64,000 nucleotides of DNA from Subtercola endophyticus (GTDB lineage: Bacteria > Actinomycetota > Actinomycetes > Actinomycetales > Microbacteriaceae), in contig NZ_CP087997.1 in NCBI RefSeq assembly GCF_021044565.1, positions 3,100,001 to 3,164,000 of the forward strand, read 5' to 3'. Each line of letters begins with the position of its first letter. Within the stretch, counting starts at the first letter, position 1. Positions 43,915 through 53,133 of this stretch are shown one piece after another. The translations under genes and the position numbers were made by a program. Below the pieces are notes generated by a model. It had not been told where the DNA came from. It did not search any database and saw nothing but the letters and a program-made list of their open reading frames with translations.

Positions 43915-46013
43915 CAGGCGGAGTCGGGGGTGGCGGAGGTGGGGGTGGCGGCCGAGTCGGGCGCCGCCGCAGGCGGGGTGGGGGTGGCCGGCGCGGCGGA
44001 GGGCGGCTGGTCTGGCGCGGGACGCGGCGAGAGCGGGGGCTCGGGCAGGGCCGTGGTGGAGGTGTCGCCGCGCAGGCGCTTGATCACGAGCTCGGCGCTG
44101 ATGAGGCACATCGGCAGGCCGATGCCCGGAATCGTCGATCCGCCGGCGTAATAGAGGCCCTGCACCTTCTTACTCACGTTTCCGGCGCGGAAGAAGGCGC
44201 TCTGGCCGAGGGTGTGGGCGGGGCCGAGGGCCGTGCCGTTCCAGGCGTTGAGATCGGAGGCGAAGTCGGCGGGGCCCACTGTGCGGCGCACCGTGATGCG
44301 CGAGACGAGGTCGGGAACGCCCGCCCAGCTCGCGATCTGCGCGATCGCTTCGTCGGCGATGGCTTCGACCTGGGGGGAGCCCGTGCCGTTTTCGCCGCCG
44401 TGTCCGATGCCTGGATCCGCCGGAATCGGCACGAGCACGAACAGGTTCTCAGAACCCTCGGGTGCCACCGAGGCATCCGTCGCGCTCGGGCGGCAGACGT
44501 AGATGGAGGCGGGGCTCGGCACCGACGTCTCGCCGCGCTTGCCCAGGCCGGCGATTCCCGTCTTGCCGAAGATCTTCGTGAAGTCTTCTTTCCAGCTCTT
44601 CGTGAAGAACAGCGTGTGGTGCAGCAGCTCCGGCAGCTCGCCGCTGACCCCCAAGTAGATGAGCACGGCGCTCGGGCCGGCCGTTTTCTTCGCCCAGTAG
44701 CTCGCCGGGTAGGTCTGCAGTTCGGGCAGCAGCATCGTCGTCTCGACATGCTCGAGGTCGGCCGCGGCGACCACGATGTCGGCGTCGAGCGAGTGCGCCG
44801 TTCCCGCGTCATCGAGATACTGGATGCCCGAAACGCGGGCCGGTACCGCACGGCTCTTCGTGGTGCCCTCGCCCCCGGTCGTCGACCCCGCCGTTGTGCT
44901 CGCAGCGGACCCTGCCGGGCCCCCCGAACTCGAGCCGCCCGCGACCGCCGGCTGCGTCGTGGACGCAGCACCGCCGTGCCGCACTGCGTCGTACTCGACC
45001 TCGCCCTCGAGCACGCGGCGCAGCTCGTCACGGTCGATGACGTTCGTATCGAATTCGTGCGTGTCGTAGTCGTAGGGTCCGGGAGCGGGCACCGGAGGTG
45101 CTGCCGCCACCGCCTCTGCCTCGTCGTCGGTCGTCACGATGCGGCTCACGGCGGCGCCCGTCACGATTTCGACGCCGGCCTCGATGGCCAGCTGCGTGAT
45201 GGTCTCGATCACGCGGTTGAGCCCGCCCTGCGGATAGAGCACCCCGTCATCGAGGTCGAGGTGGCTCATCAGGTGATACATGCTCGGTGTGGAATACGGC
45301 GACGAACCCAAGAACACGGCCGGGTACCCCAAGATCTGAAGCAGCCGGGGATCGCGTACCGTTCGCCCAGCAAAGCTGTTGAGCGACTCGACCAGCAACC
45401 GAACTAGGCGCGGCGACCGCCGGGCGACGGGACCCTTGAGCAACGGGCGCAGGTCTTCGAAAGTGGAGTAGAGGAAATATTCCTTGGCGAGCATGTACGT
45501 CTCGGCTGCCGAGTCGAGATACCCCGCCATGCGCACGCCGGAGCCGGGCTCGAGCGACTCGAAGAGCTCGAGATTCTCATCACGTGACGCCGCGATGTCG
45601 ATGGCGTTGTGTTCGTCTTGAAAGTGCACACGATAGCCGGGGTCGAGCTTCTGCAGGTCGAGTTGATCGGCCGCCGTGGTGCCCATCAAGCGGTAGAAAT
45701 GGTCGAACACCTCGGGCATGAGGTACCACGAGGGCCCGGTGTCGAAGCGAAAGCCGTCTTTCTCCCACAGGCCGGCGCGGCCGCCCACCTGGTCGCGCTT
45801 TTCGACAACGGTGACGCGGTAGCCCTCGCGCGCCAACAGGCCGGCTGCCGCTAGACCACTGATGCCGGCACCGATCACGACGGCGTGCGGCTTCGCGCCC
45901 CCCAGCATCGAATCGAACGACGACTCGGGGCCCGTGGCCTCGGCGAACTCCGTCAGCCGCGTGATCTCGACGGTTTCTGCGTCGTCGAACGGCATCTCGT
46001 CGTCGGGGTTCAC
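43914..46013 (-). CDS. crtI: Phytoene desaturase CrtI with low-complexity insertion and Pro/Ala tail
   Basis: This 699-residue protein is well above the usual 500-550. FAD-binding site VVIGAGISGLAAAGLLAREG (residues 45-64), EKRDQVGGRAGLWEKDGFRFDTGPS and C-terminal GGSTIPGIGLPMCLISAELV identify CrtI, which makes lycopene from phytoene at the membrane. Residues about 297-390 are a Ser/Gly/Thr/Ala-rich insertion (AASTTQPAVAGGSSSGGPAG) between strands that are normally a short loop. The last 45 residues are Pro/Ala/Thr-rich. Both regions are in frame. It overlaps crtB by four bases. Confidence 0.93.
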   Translation of the reverse strand: MNPDDEMPFDDAETVEITRLTEFAEATGPESSFDSMLGGAKPHAVVIGAGISGLAAAGLLAREGYRVTVVEKRDQVGGRAGLWEKDGFRFDTGPSWYLMPEVFDHFYRLMGTTAADQLDLQKLDPGYRVHFQDEHNAIDIAASRDENLELFESLEPGSGVRMAGYLDSAAETYMLAKEYFLYSTFEDLRPLLKGPVARRSPRLVRLLVESLNSFAGRTVRDPRLLQILGYPAVFLGSSPYSTPSMYHLMSHLDLDDGVLYPQGGLNRVIETITQLAIEAGVEIVTGAAVSRIVTTDDEAEAVAAAPPVPAPGPYDYDTHEFDTNVIDRDELRRVLEGEVEYDAVRHGGAASTTQPAVAGGSSSGGPAGSAASTTAGSTTGGEGTTKSRAVPARVSGIQYLDDAGTAHSLDADIVVAAADLEHVETTMLLPELQTYPASYWAKKTAGPSAVLIYLGVSGELPELLHHTLFFTKSWKEDFTKIFGKTGIAGLGKRGETSVPSPASIYVCRPSATDASVAPEGSENLFVLVPIPADPGIGHGGENGTGSPQVEAIADEAIAQIASWAGVPDLVSRITVRRTVGPADFASDLNAWNGTALGPAHTLGQSAFFRAGNVSKKVQGLYYAGGSTIPGIGLPMCLISAELVIKRLRGDTSTTALPEPPLSPRPAPDQPPSAAPATPTPPAAAPDSAATPTSATPDSA

Positions 46014-46939
46014 ACGGGCTCCTTGGTCGGGGGATGGTTCGGGTGGCCGGGTGCCAGGTGCTGCGGGGGCTGTCTTGGCAGCCGACCTGCGGCGGCCGAG
46101 GCCGCAATGCGCAGCTTCACGGGGTTGGGCACCCTGATGCGCGTCTCGGCCAGCACCGAGGCCGGTGTCGACCGCAACCTCGTGGTGAGTTCATCGAACA
46201 ACCCCTGAGCGAGGGCGACCGCCCGTCTGCTGGATGCTGGCAGATCGTGCAGCACCGCACGGGCGATGCGCAGGTCGTTGTCGATGTCGTCGAGGATGGC
46301 CGACTTCGCCCCCTCGCTGAAGGTAGCGACGTTGACCCCGGGAAAGTAACTGCGCCCGAGCCCCGCGAAGTCGGCCGAGAGATCGCGCAAGAAGTTGATC
46401 TTCTGGAACGCGGCGCCGAGGTGCCGGGCTCCGTCGACGAGAGCGGCCCGCCGGGCATCCGGAACTATATGCCCGCGCAGGAATGCAGCCAGGCACATCA
46501 GCCCCACCACCTCTGCAGAGCCGTACACGTAGCGGTCGAAGCTCTCGGGCGTGTGCTCGATCTCGGTCAGGTCGGCGCGCATCGAAGCGAAGAACGGCGC
46601 CACAAGCTCGGCTCCGAAACACACCTCGCGGGCGGTCAGGGCGAAGGCGTGCACGACGAGGTTCGTGCTGTAGCCGACCTCGATCGCTTCGAGCGTCTCA
46701 GCCTCGAGGGTGTCGAGCAGCCGGGCTATCGCCGAGGGCGAGAGCGACGCCGAGGCGGCAACCCCGTCGACCACTTCGTCGGCCAGGCGCACCAGGGCGT
46801 AGATGTTCTCGACATGCTGCCGCACGTCTCTGCCGAGCAGCCGCGAGGCCAGGCCGAACGAGGTGGAGTACCGATGGATGACGATGCTCGCGGTCTCGGC
46901 GGCGACCATGTCGTACAGCGAGCGGGCAGCAGACGTCAT
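46010..46939 (-). CDS. crtB: Phytoene synthase CrtB
   Basis: The 309-residue squalene/phytoene synthase family enzyme condenses two geranylgeranyl diphosphates. The two Asp-rich motifs are RLADEVVDG and INFLRDLSADFAGLGRSYFP. A Pro-rich tail of about 25 residues follows the last helix. It overlaps crtE and crtI by four bases each. Confidence 0.94.
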   Translation of the reverse strand: MTSAARSLYDMVAAETASIVIHRYSTSFGLASRLLGRDVRQHVENIYALVRLADEVVDGVAASASLSPSAIARLLDTLEAETLEAIEVGYSTNLVVHAFALTAREVCFGAELVAPFFASMRADLTEIEHTPESFDRYVYGSAEVVGLMCLAAFLRGHIVPDARRAALVDGARHLGAAFQKINFLRDLSADFAGLGRSYFPGVNVATFSEGAKSAILDDIDNDLRIARAVLHDLPASSRRAVALAQGLFDELTTRLRSTPASVLAETRIRVPNPVKLRIAASAAAGRLPRQPPQHLAPGHPNHPPTKEPV

Positions 46940-48006
46940 CGCACCCTGTCGAGAACTGAGTCGAGCACCGGGCGGAATTCGTCGCGAACCGTGTCGGGCA
47001 GGGCGGGCGAGTCGAGCTCGGCCAGCGCCTTGGTGCCGAAGTCACGCGCAAGGCCCTCGGCATAGGCTCGGGCACCGCACTCTTCGAGTTCCCGGCGCAC
47101 CACCCCGGCCTGGGCGCGGGTCAGGTCGGGCAGCCCGAGCCAGCGGGAGATCTCGATCCACTCGGGGCGACCCGACGCGTACGCGATGAGCACGGTGCGT
47201 TTGCCCTCACGCAGGTCGCCGATGGTCGTCTTGCCGGTGGCGGCTTCGTCGCCGAAGACGCCGAGCAGATCATCCACTATTTGGTAGGCGATGCCCACGT
47301 AGCTGCCGAACGCCGCAAGCGACCGCACCGCGTCGTCGGATGCCCCGGCGAGCACGGCGCCGGCTTCGAGCGGGGCCTGGAACGAGTAGACGGCCGTCTT
47401 CAGCCGCTCCATGTCGACCACTTCGTCGACCGTGGGCATGGACTTGAGCTGAGAGAAGTCGACGTCGACGAGTTCTCCCGCCGCCGAGGCGAACATGGCT
47501 TCGTCGAAGATGTCATGCAGCCGCTGGCGCATCGCGTCGGCGACGCCGGCCTTGTCGATCATGCGGAAGGCGTTGAACAGTGCCAGGTCGCCCGCGATGA
47601 CGGCCACCGAGAGCCCGCGGTGTTCGGCCGCGGGCACCGGAATACCCGCGGTCTGCGCGAAGTCGCGGTAGACGCCTGAGACGTTGACGCCACCACGGCG
47701 AATGAAGTCGCGATCGATGACGTCGTCGTGCACGATGAGCGCCGTGTGCAGCAGCTCGAATGCGGCGCCGATGTGCGCCGCGGCTTCGTAATCCGTTCCG
47801 CCGAGCGACTCGTAGGCCCCCATGACCATCGACGGCCGAAAGCGCTTGCCGCCCGAGGTGTTGCGCTCGAGGGTCTGCCACAGCGTCAGGTATTGCGAGC
47901 CGACCGCTTCGGCCCGCACCTTCGAGAGGGCGAAGAAGCGATCGAGCACAGCGTCGACCTGGTTCTGCCTGCGCTCTGCGGCAACCGCAAGGTCTGAAGG
48001 GTCCAC
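46936..48006 (-). CDS. crtE: Geranylgeranyl diphosphate synthase (CrtE/IdsA)
   Basis: The 356-residue trans-prenyltransferase makes geranylgeranyl diphosphate from farnesyl or dimethylallyl precursors and isopentenyl diphosphate. First Asp-rich motif is LIVHDDVIDRDFIRRGG and second is IAYQIVDDLLGVFGDE; SGGKRFRPSMVM precedes them. GTG at 48006 is chosen: it lies six bases after TACGCT and a leaderless start is likely. It is first in the leftward crt operon and divergent from idi. Confidence 0.92.
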   Translation of the reverse strand: MDPSDLAVAAERRQNQVDAVLDRFFALSKVRAEAVGSQYLTLWQTLERNTSGGKRFRPSMVMGAYESLGGTDYEAAAHIGAAFELLHTALIVHDDVIDRDFIRRGGVNVSGVYRDFAQTAGIPVPAAEHRGLSVAVIAGDLALFNAFRMIDKAGVADAMRQRLHDIFDEAMFASAAGELVDVDFSQLKSMPTVDEVVDMERLKTAVYSFQAPLEAGAVLAGASDDAVRSLAAFGSYVGIAYQIVDDLLGVFGDEAATGKTTIGDLREGKRTVLIAYASGRPEWIEISRWLGLPDLTRAQAGVVRRELEECGARAYAEGLARDFGTKALAELDSPALPDTVRDEFRPVLDSVLDRVR

Positions 48007-48130
48007 AGTGCGAGCGTAACCCACGAGACTCGAACTGAGCGGGAGGCGGTCAAGCCCTTGCAATGGCGGCGCCGACCTGCTGTGCTGGATGGTAATGCTC
48101 AGCAGGCTGTCTAATCGCGAGAGGAGCCTC

Positions 48131-48670
48131 ATGACGCTGGTACGAGAACAAGTGGTGCTTCTTTCCGAAGACGGCGAGCCCATCGGGGTGGCCGACAAGG
48201 CGCTGGTGCACACGGCAAATACCCCGTTGCACCTGGCCTTTTCGTGTCACGTGTTCAACGAGGCGGGGCGCATTCTGGTGACGCGACGAGCGCTGGCGAA
48301 GCGCACGTGGCCGGGCGTCTGGACCAATTCTTTCTGCGGGCATCCGGCACCCGGCGAAGCCATCGCCTCGGCGGTGAGTCGCCGCGCTGCCGCCGAACTC
48401 GGGGTCAGGTTGGCCACGGTCGAGCTCGCGCTGCCCGACTTTCGCTATCGCGCCGTCGACGCATCCGGGGTCGTCGAGAACGAGATCTGCCCCGTGTACA
48501 TCGCCACGGTGACGGATGCCTTGCTGCCCAACCCCGACGAAGTGGCCGAGACGCAGTGGGTCGAGCTCGACGCATTGCTCACCGCCATCGAGACCACGCC
48601 GTGGGCGTTCAGCCCGTGGCTCACACTGCAGCTGCCGCAGCTGGTCGCGCTTACGGCGCTGTCAGCGTAA
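48131..48670 (+). CDS. idi: Isopentenyl-diphosphate delta-isomerase type 1
   Basis: The 179-residue Nudix-type isomerase converts IPP to DMAPP. The catalytic Cys lies in WTNSFCGHPAPGE and the catalytic Glu in ENEICPVYIA; the Nudix helix is SAVSRRAAAELGV. A GAGAGGAG ribosome site precedes the ATG. It is divergent from crtE and supplies its substrate. The 3' end overlaps the convergent HAD gene by 20 bases. Confidence 0.95.
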   Translation: MTLVREQVVLLSEDGEPIGVADKALVHTANTPLHLAFSCHVFNEAGRILVTRRALAKRTWPGVWTNSFCGHPAPGEAIASAVSRRAAAELGVRLATVELALPDFRYRAVDASGVVENEICPVYIATVTDALLPNPDEVAETQWVELDALLTAIETTPWAFSPWLTLQLPQLVALTALSA

Positions 48671-49295
48671 AGCCCTGCGCCGTGAGAGTGACGACGACCT
48701 CCGAGAGGCGGTCGACCACGAGGTCGGCGTCGAGTTCTGCGCGAGTGTGAGTGCCGACCACGGCGACGGTGAAACATCCGGCCGACTTCGCCGCGGCGAG
48801 CCCAGCCGGGGCGTCTTCGAAGACCACGCAGTCGTGCGGGTCGACCCCGAGGCGCCGGGCGCCTTCGAGAAACGGGTCGGGGTGGGGCTTGCCGCGAGAG
48901 GTGTCGTCGATGGTGACGACGGTGCGGGGCGCCGGGATGCCCGACCCCGCGATACGCGCGGCCGCGAGCCGGCGCGTGCACGAGGTCACGATGGCCCGGC
49001 GCTCGTCGGGAAGGGCCGCCAGTAGTTCGGTGGCGCCGTCGAGCACGAGGATGTCGTCGACGTCGGCCAGCTCGAGCTGCTCGACCCGTTCGAACGCCTC
49101 CTCCACCTGCTCGGGCGGCACGAGCGCCTCGATGATCTGGCGCGCAGGGCGGCCGTGCATGCCGACGCGGAAGGAGGGATCCATCTGCCACTCCTCGCCC
49201 CAGCGGGTCCACGACCGGTCTACGGCAGGGGTGGAGTCGATGAGGGTGCCGTCCATGTCGAACAGGGCGGCGGCGAAGGATCGGGTGGTGGTCAC
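48651..49295 (-). CDS. HAD-IA sugar-phosphatase-like protein
   Basis: The 214-residue protein starts AALFDMDGTLIDST (HAD motif I), with AIVTSCTRRLAAARI (motif II), DTSRGKPHPDPFLEGARRLG (motif III) and CVVFEDAPAGLAAAKSAG (motif IV). This is the beta-phosphoglucomutase/sugar-phosphatase subgroup (YfbT-like). The GTG start lies six bases after minus-strand TAGCCT (49302-49307), so it is another leaderless candidate. Confidence 0.92.
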   Translation of the reverse strand: MTTTRSFAAALFDMDGTLIDSTPAVDRSWTRWGEEWQMDPSFRVGMHGRPARQIIEALVPPEQVEEAFERVEQLELADVDDILVLDGATELLAALPDERRAIVTSCTRRLAAARIAGSGIPAPRTVVTIDDTSRGKPHPDPFLEGARRLGVDPHDCVVFEDAPAGLAAAKSAGCFTVAVVGTHTRAELDADLVVDRLSEVVVTLTAQGFTLTAP

Positions 49296-49462
49296 CCTTC
49301 GAGGCTATCGCGGCAGGGTGGGGCGGGGGCGCGGAGGTGGGCGGGCGGGCGGGCGGCGGCGCGAACGGGTGATGGTGCGTCGATGCATGGCGGCGGGGCA
49401 CGAGTGGGGGCGGGTGACGCGCGCGTGACTCGTCACCCGGCGGGCTACGCGCGCGCCACGCG

Positions 49463-50518
49463 TCAGCCGGCGGGCTGGGAGGAAGGGGGGTTGGTGACGG
49501 CGAGTGCGAAGGTGCCGTCGGTGTTCCAGGTGGCGGCGAAGTGCACGACCGTCACGAGCTGCGATCCCGACCGCGGGTTGAGGTTCGTCGAACTCGTCAC
49601 ACCCGCCTGCAGCCCGTTGCTGAGGGTGAGCAGCACGCTCTGGCAGGTCTCGCCGAAGTCGGCATCGCCGCCGAACACGACCAGGCAGATGCGTCCGTCG
49701 GGGGAGAGGGCGGCGTAGGCGGAGCCGGGGGTGTACTGACCGCGGCTCAGCAGCCGGTAGGTGGATTCGACGGTGTCGCCCGGAATCGCGACGGCCGGAT
49801 GATCGGCCGCCGTCTGCGCGACGGTGAAGATGAGCGCGGGCGACATGGCGGCGCTACCTCCCAGCGGCGACCGCGAGGAGCCGTCTGAGCCGAAGCGCTC
49901 TGAACCGCTCCCCGTGGCACTCGTGGGGTCGGGATCGCTCGTGACCGATTGTGTGGCGTTCGAGTACTTGGTGCTCGCTCCGTCGCTGTTCAGGGCGCCG
50001 GATCCCGAGGGCCCGTAGCCCAGGCCCGTGCTGTCGCCGGCCGCCCCGACCCCGGCGGAATTCGCCGAGTCGCCGCCGATGCCGTACGAGCTCGAGGCGC
50101 CCGTGCTCCTGCCGTTGCCGGCCAGCCCTGTGCCCGTGCCGCCGGTGCCGCCGCTGCTGCCGCTGCCGCTACCCGAGCCGCCGCTGGGCGCGCCGCTCGG
50201 CGACGCCGACGCCGAGCCCGCGAGTGAGCCGCCCGGCCCTCCCGAAGTGGCGTAGGCGGTCACGCCGAAACCGATCAGAACGGCGACGGCGGCCGTGATG
50301 GCGGTGGTGCGAAGAATCCTGAGGCGTCGCAGACGCTCGGCAGCGCGGCGCGCGCGGCGCTCGGCGTCTGCCGACGAGCGGGCTTCGGCCGCGCGGTGAG
50401 CAACGACGGCGTCAGCGGCGAGCTGTTCGAGGGTGGCGAGGGCGAGCATCCGCTCGTCGTCGGAGCTGTCTCGGGCATACGCCACCCGTTTCAGGCGGGC
50501 GGCGTCGGCTTCGGGCAC
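49463..50518 (-). CDS. Membrane-anchored Ser/Gly-rich protein of unknown function
   Basis: The 351-residue protein is not recognised. A charged N-terminal part (residues 1-68, with RRARRAAERLRRLRIL) is followed by one membrane helix (TTAITAAVAVLIGFGVTAYA), a Ser/Gly/Thr-rich linker of about 130 residues, and a folded C-terminal part of about 120 residues (ALIFTVAQTAADHPAVAIPG to TWNTDGTFALAVTN). Two Cys (RICLVVF and GETCQSV) could form a disulfide outside the membrane. Topology resembles anti-sigma-like or surface-sensor proteins; no function is assigned. Confidence 0.78.
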   Translation of the reverse strand: MPEADAARLKRVAYARDSSDDERMLALATLEQLAADAVVAHRAAEARSSADAERRARRAAERLRRLRILRTTAITAAVAVLIGFGVTAYATSGGPGGSLAGSASASPSGAPSGGSGSGSGSSGGTGGTGTGLAGNGRSTGASSSYGIGGDSANSAGVGAAGDSTGLGYGPSGSGALNSDGASTKYSNATQSVTSDPDPTSATGSGSERFGSDGSSRSPLGGSAAMSPALIFTVAQTAADHPAVAIPGDTVESTYRLLSRGQYTPGSAYAALSPDGRICLVVFGGDADFGETCQSVLLTLSNGLQAGVTSSTNLNPRSGSQLVTVVHFAATWNTDGTFALAVTNPPSSQPAG

Positions 50519-50577
50519 TCACCCATTGTCTCTCGGGCTGCCGACGCGCAACCCCGGCGTCGCGTTTTCGCGTCGCG

Positions 50578-51186
50578 CTAGTCGTGGCCGCCCAGCGTCG
50601 GCTGGTCTCCCGAGACGTCGGTGCGGTGAAAGTTGAGGTGCGAACGCGAGGCGGTCGGGCCGCGCTGGCCCTGGTAGCGCGAGCTGTACTGAGTAGACCC
50701 GTACGGATGCTCGGCGGGAGACGAGAGCTGAAAGAAGCACAGCTGGCCGATCTTCATTCCGGGCCAGAGCTTGATGGGCAGGGTCGCGACGTTCGACAGC
50801 TCGAGCGTGACGTGCCCAGAGAACCCGGGGTCGATGAATCCGGCGGTGGAATGTGTGAGCAGGCCCAACCGGCCGAGCGAACTCTTGCCCTCGAGGCGGG
50901 CCGCGATGTCGTCGGGCAGGGTGACCTGCTCGAACGTCGAGCCGAGCACGAACTCGCCGGGGTGCAGGATGAACGGCTCGTCGCTCTTGGCCTCGATGAG
51001 CCGGGTCAGCTCGGGCTGATCTTCTGCCGGGTCGATGAAGGGGTACTTGTGGTTGTCGAAGAGGCGAAAGAAGCGGTCGAGTCGCACGTCGACGCTCGAC
51101 GGCTGAACCATGGCGGGCTCGTAGGGAGCCAGCCCGACGCGCCCGCTCTCGAGTTCTGTTCTGATGTCGCGGTCACTGAGAAGCAC
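50578..51186 (-). CDS. dcd: dCTP deaminase
   Basis: The 202-residue homotrimeric enzyme starts [17 protein letters not shown] and has [38 protein letters not shown] and [13 protein letters not shown] with the catalytic Glu. It deaminates dCTP to dUTP. Actinobacterial members such as the mycobacterial enzyme also hydrolyse dUTP to dUMP; which type this is cannot be read. The C-terminal 25 residues ([20 protein letters not shown]) are the usual flexible lid. Confidence 0.95.
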   Translation of the reverse strand: MLLSDRDIRTELESGRVGLAPYEPAMVQPSSVDVRLDRFFRLFDNHKYPFIDPAEDQPELTRLIEAKSDEPFILHPGEFVLGSTFEQVTLPDDIAARLEGKSSLGRLGLLTHSTAGFIDPGFSGHVTLELSNVATLPIKLWPGMKIGQLCFFQLSSPAEHPYGSTQYSSRYQGQRGPTASRSHLNFHRTDVSGDQPTLGGHD

Positions 51187-51552
51187 GGCGCCAGCTTACC
51201 TTTCGCCCCGCGCGGTGCGGTGGCCTCGGCGTCCTCGGCAGCCTCGGCAGCCGGCCGGCGGGCATCGCGGTGCGGTGTGTTGCGTCGCGCATCGGGCTCG
51301 AGGCGAGCATCCGCGGTACTTTGGCACGCCCGCTGTGGTTCGAACTACCGCAGACGCGCCCAACTACCGCGCCGACGGGCGTCGTGGTGCGTCGGGCTCG
51401 AGGGGAGCATCCGCGGTGCTTTGGCACGCCCGCGGTACTTTGGCACACGCGCGGTACTTTGGTGCGCGCGCGGTGGTTCGAACTACCGCAGATGCGCCCA
51501 ACTGCCGCGCCGGCGCCGAAGTACAGCGCCGGCGCGAACGGGGGCGGCGAAC
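51187..51552. repeat. Intergenic tandem/palindromic repeat region
   Basis: No coding frame is credible here. Two imperfect copies of a roughly 90-130 base unit start near 51281 and 51386, each with GTCGGGCTCGAG, GAGCATCCGCGGT, CTTTGGCACGCC, TTCGAACTACCGCAGA and GCGCCCAACT. Inside them GCGGTACTTTGGCACGCCC is repeated three more times at a 19-base period (51413-51470). An outer palindrome GCGCCGGCGC flanks CGAAGTACA near 51510-51535. I see no inverted-repeat ends of a transposon. Confidence 0.65.
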
Positions 51553-53133
51553 TCAGAACGACTGGGGCTGGGTGAAGAGGCCGTGCGGGTCGTACTGCTG
51601 CTTGAGCTGGGTGAGGCGAGGCAGGTTGGCGCCGAAGTAGGCGGTGGTGGCGTCGGGAACGGTGGCGTCGCAATAGTTCACGTAGGCCCAGTTCTGCCAG
51701 TGGTTCGTCATGGTGGTGCGAAAGCCGCGAACGTAGGCGTCAAAGGGCGCCGGGTCTGCTCCGACGGCGAAGGTCGCGGTGTACTGCACCGTCATCAGGG
51801 CTTTTCGGTGCACGAAAGCGGTGGCGCTCGGGTCGATCGTCGCCACGACGCCGCCCAGGGCATCCATCGAGATGCCGCCCTCGGTCATGCCCGAAACGTT
51901 CTGCGCCGCGTTCACCTGGGCGATGAGGTCGCTGATACCCGAGGCGTCGAGGGTCGTGTAGCCGATGTTGGATGTTCCCGACGAGGGTTCGCGGGTGAGC
52001 GACCCGCCCGGGCCGGTGTTGCACTGCGCGATGGGGGTGTTCTGGCAGCCGGCCTCGATCATCATCGCGTCGACGTACGTGTGATGGAACGACTGGTTCG
52101 TGCTGGGCGACGCACTGACCCCAGTGAGCAGAGGGGCGATCTGGGTGGAGAGGTCGCCCTGGTCGCCGATCCAGGTTCCGGAGACCGAGACGCTGGGGTC
52201 GCCCTGGTGCGTCTCGCCGCCCAGCAGCTTCAGGGTCGACCAGAGGTTGTTGTCGGCGCTCGGCGCCCAGGTCTGCCAGGCCGCGATGACGTCGGCGGCG
52301 GCCGACCAGGGCCACTCGACGTACCACGTGGTGACGGGAGGAGCCGCCTGCGTGGTGAAGGTGAGGCCGGTGACGATGCCGAGCTGCCCGCCCCCGCCGC
52401 CCTGGCAGGCCCAGAACAGGTCGGCGTCGGTCGTCGCGCTCGTTTCGTGCACGGTGCCGTCTGCGGTGACGATCTCGACGCCGGTGAGCTGGTCGCAGGC
52501 GAGGCCGAAGGCGCGCACGAGCACGCCGACTCCCCCGCCCAGGGTGAGGCCGGTGACGCCGACTGTCGCGCAGGATCCGCCCGCGATGGCCCGGCCCGCG
52601 TTGCCGACCGTGTTGTAGACCTGGGCGAGGGATGCGCCGGCCCCCACCTGCACGGTGGATTGGTCTTGGCTGAGCGTCACGTCGGTGAGAGTCGCCGTGC
52701 TGATGACGAACGAGGGCGCAACACCGGAACCGGCGGCGCCGCCCGCCGACCAGCCCTCGTAGTTGTGTCCGCCAGCGCGCATGGCAAGGGGCAGAGCGTA
52801 TTTCGTGGCGAACGCCAGCCCCGCGGCGACATCTGCCGCCGAACTCGCCTGCAGGATGCCCAGCGGCTGTGCGTCGTCATAACGCGGATTCTCCGTGGGC
52901 TTCACGCTGCCGTAGGCCGCATCAGCCGGCAGCACGACCGTGCCTTTCACCTGGGCCTGGAGCGCTGCCCAGTCGGGCGGGCCGGCGGGGGTCTGTGTCG
53001 GCGTGCCTGTGGGGGTGCCGGTGGGGCTGCCGGTCGGCTGCGGGCCGGGGCTCGAGCACGCGGCGAGCAACGATGCGGCCGCGACCGAGCTGCCGGCCGT
53101 GAGCAGAAACTGCCGGCGTGAGAGGGGGCTCAT
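51553..53133 (-). CDS. Secreted FAD-linked oxidase, berberine-bridge-enzyme type
   Basis: The 526-residue exported flavoprotein has a twin-arginine-like signal (SRRQFLLTAG) and a lipobox LAAC with Cys26, then a Thr/Pro linker. The FAD-binding domain has MRAGGHNYEG with His123 and GGSCATVGVTGLTLGGG with Cys188, which together predict bicovalent FAD attachment. The BBE domain ends YFGANLPRLTQLKQQYDPHG. Such enzymes oxidise sugars, alcohols or secondary metabolites and give hydrogen peroxide. The substrate is unknown. No biosynthetic partner is adjacent. Confidence 0.9.
   Translation of the reverse strand: MSPLSRRQFLLTAGSSVAAASLLAACSSPGPQPTGSPTGTPTGTPTQTPAGPPDWAALQAQVKGTVVLPADAAYGSVKPTENPRYDDAQPLGILQASSAADVAAGLAFATKYALPLAMRAGGHNYEGWSAGGAAGSGVAPSFVISTATLTDVTLSQDQSTVQVGAGASLAQVYNTVGNAGRAIAGGSCATVGVTGLTLGGGVGVLVRAFGLACDQLTGVEIVTADGTVHETSATTDADLFWACQGGGGGQLGIVTGLTFTTQAAPPVTTWYVEWPWSAAADVIAAWQTWAPSADNNLWSTLKLLGGETHQGDPSVSVSGTWIGDQGDLSTQIAPLLTGVSASPSTNQSFHHTYVDAMMIEAGCQNTPIAQCNTGPGGSLTREPSSGTSNIGYTTLDASGISDLIAQVNAAQNVSGMTEGGISMDALGGVVATIDPSATAFVHRKALMTVQYTATFAVGADPAPFDAYVRGFRTTMTNHWQNWAYVNYCDATVPDATTAYFGANLPRLTQLKQQYDPHGLFTQPQSF

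Noticed and set aside
51281..51535. Repeats considered as an insertion sequence or transposon remnant
   Set aside because: No transposase fragment, no matched terminal inverted repeats and no target-site duplication were seen.
50584..53121. Plus-strand open frame of about 845 codons
   Set aside because: It is antisense to dcd and the FAD-linked oxidase and crosses the repeat region; composition is that of a shadow frame.
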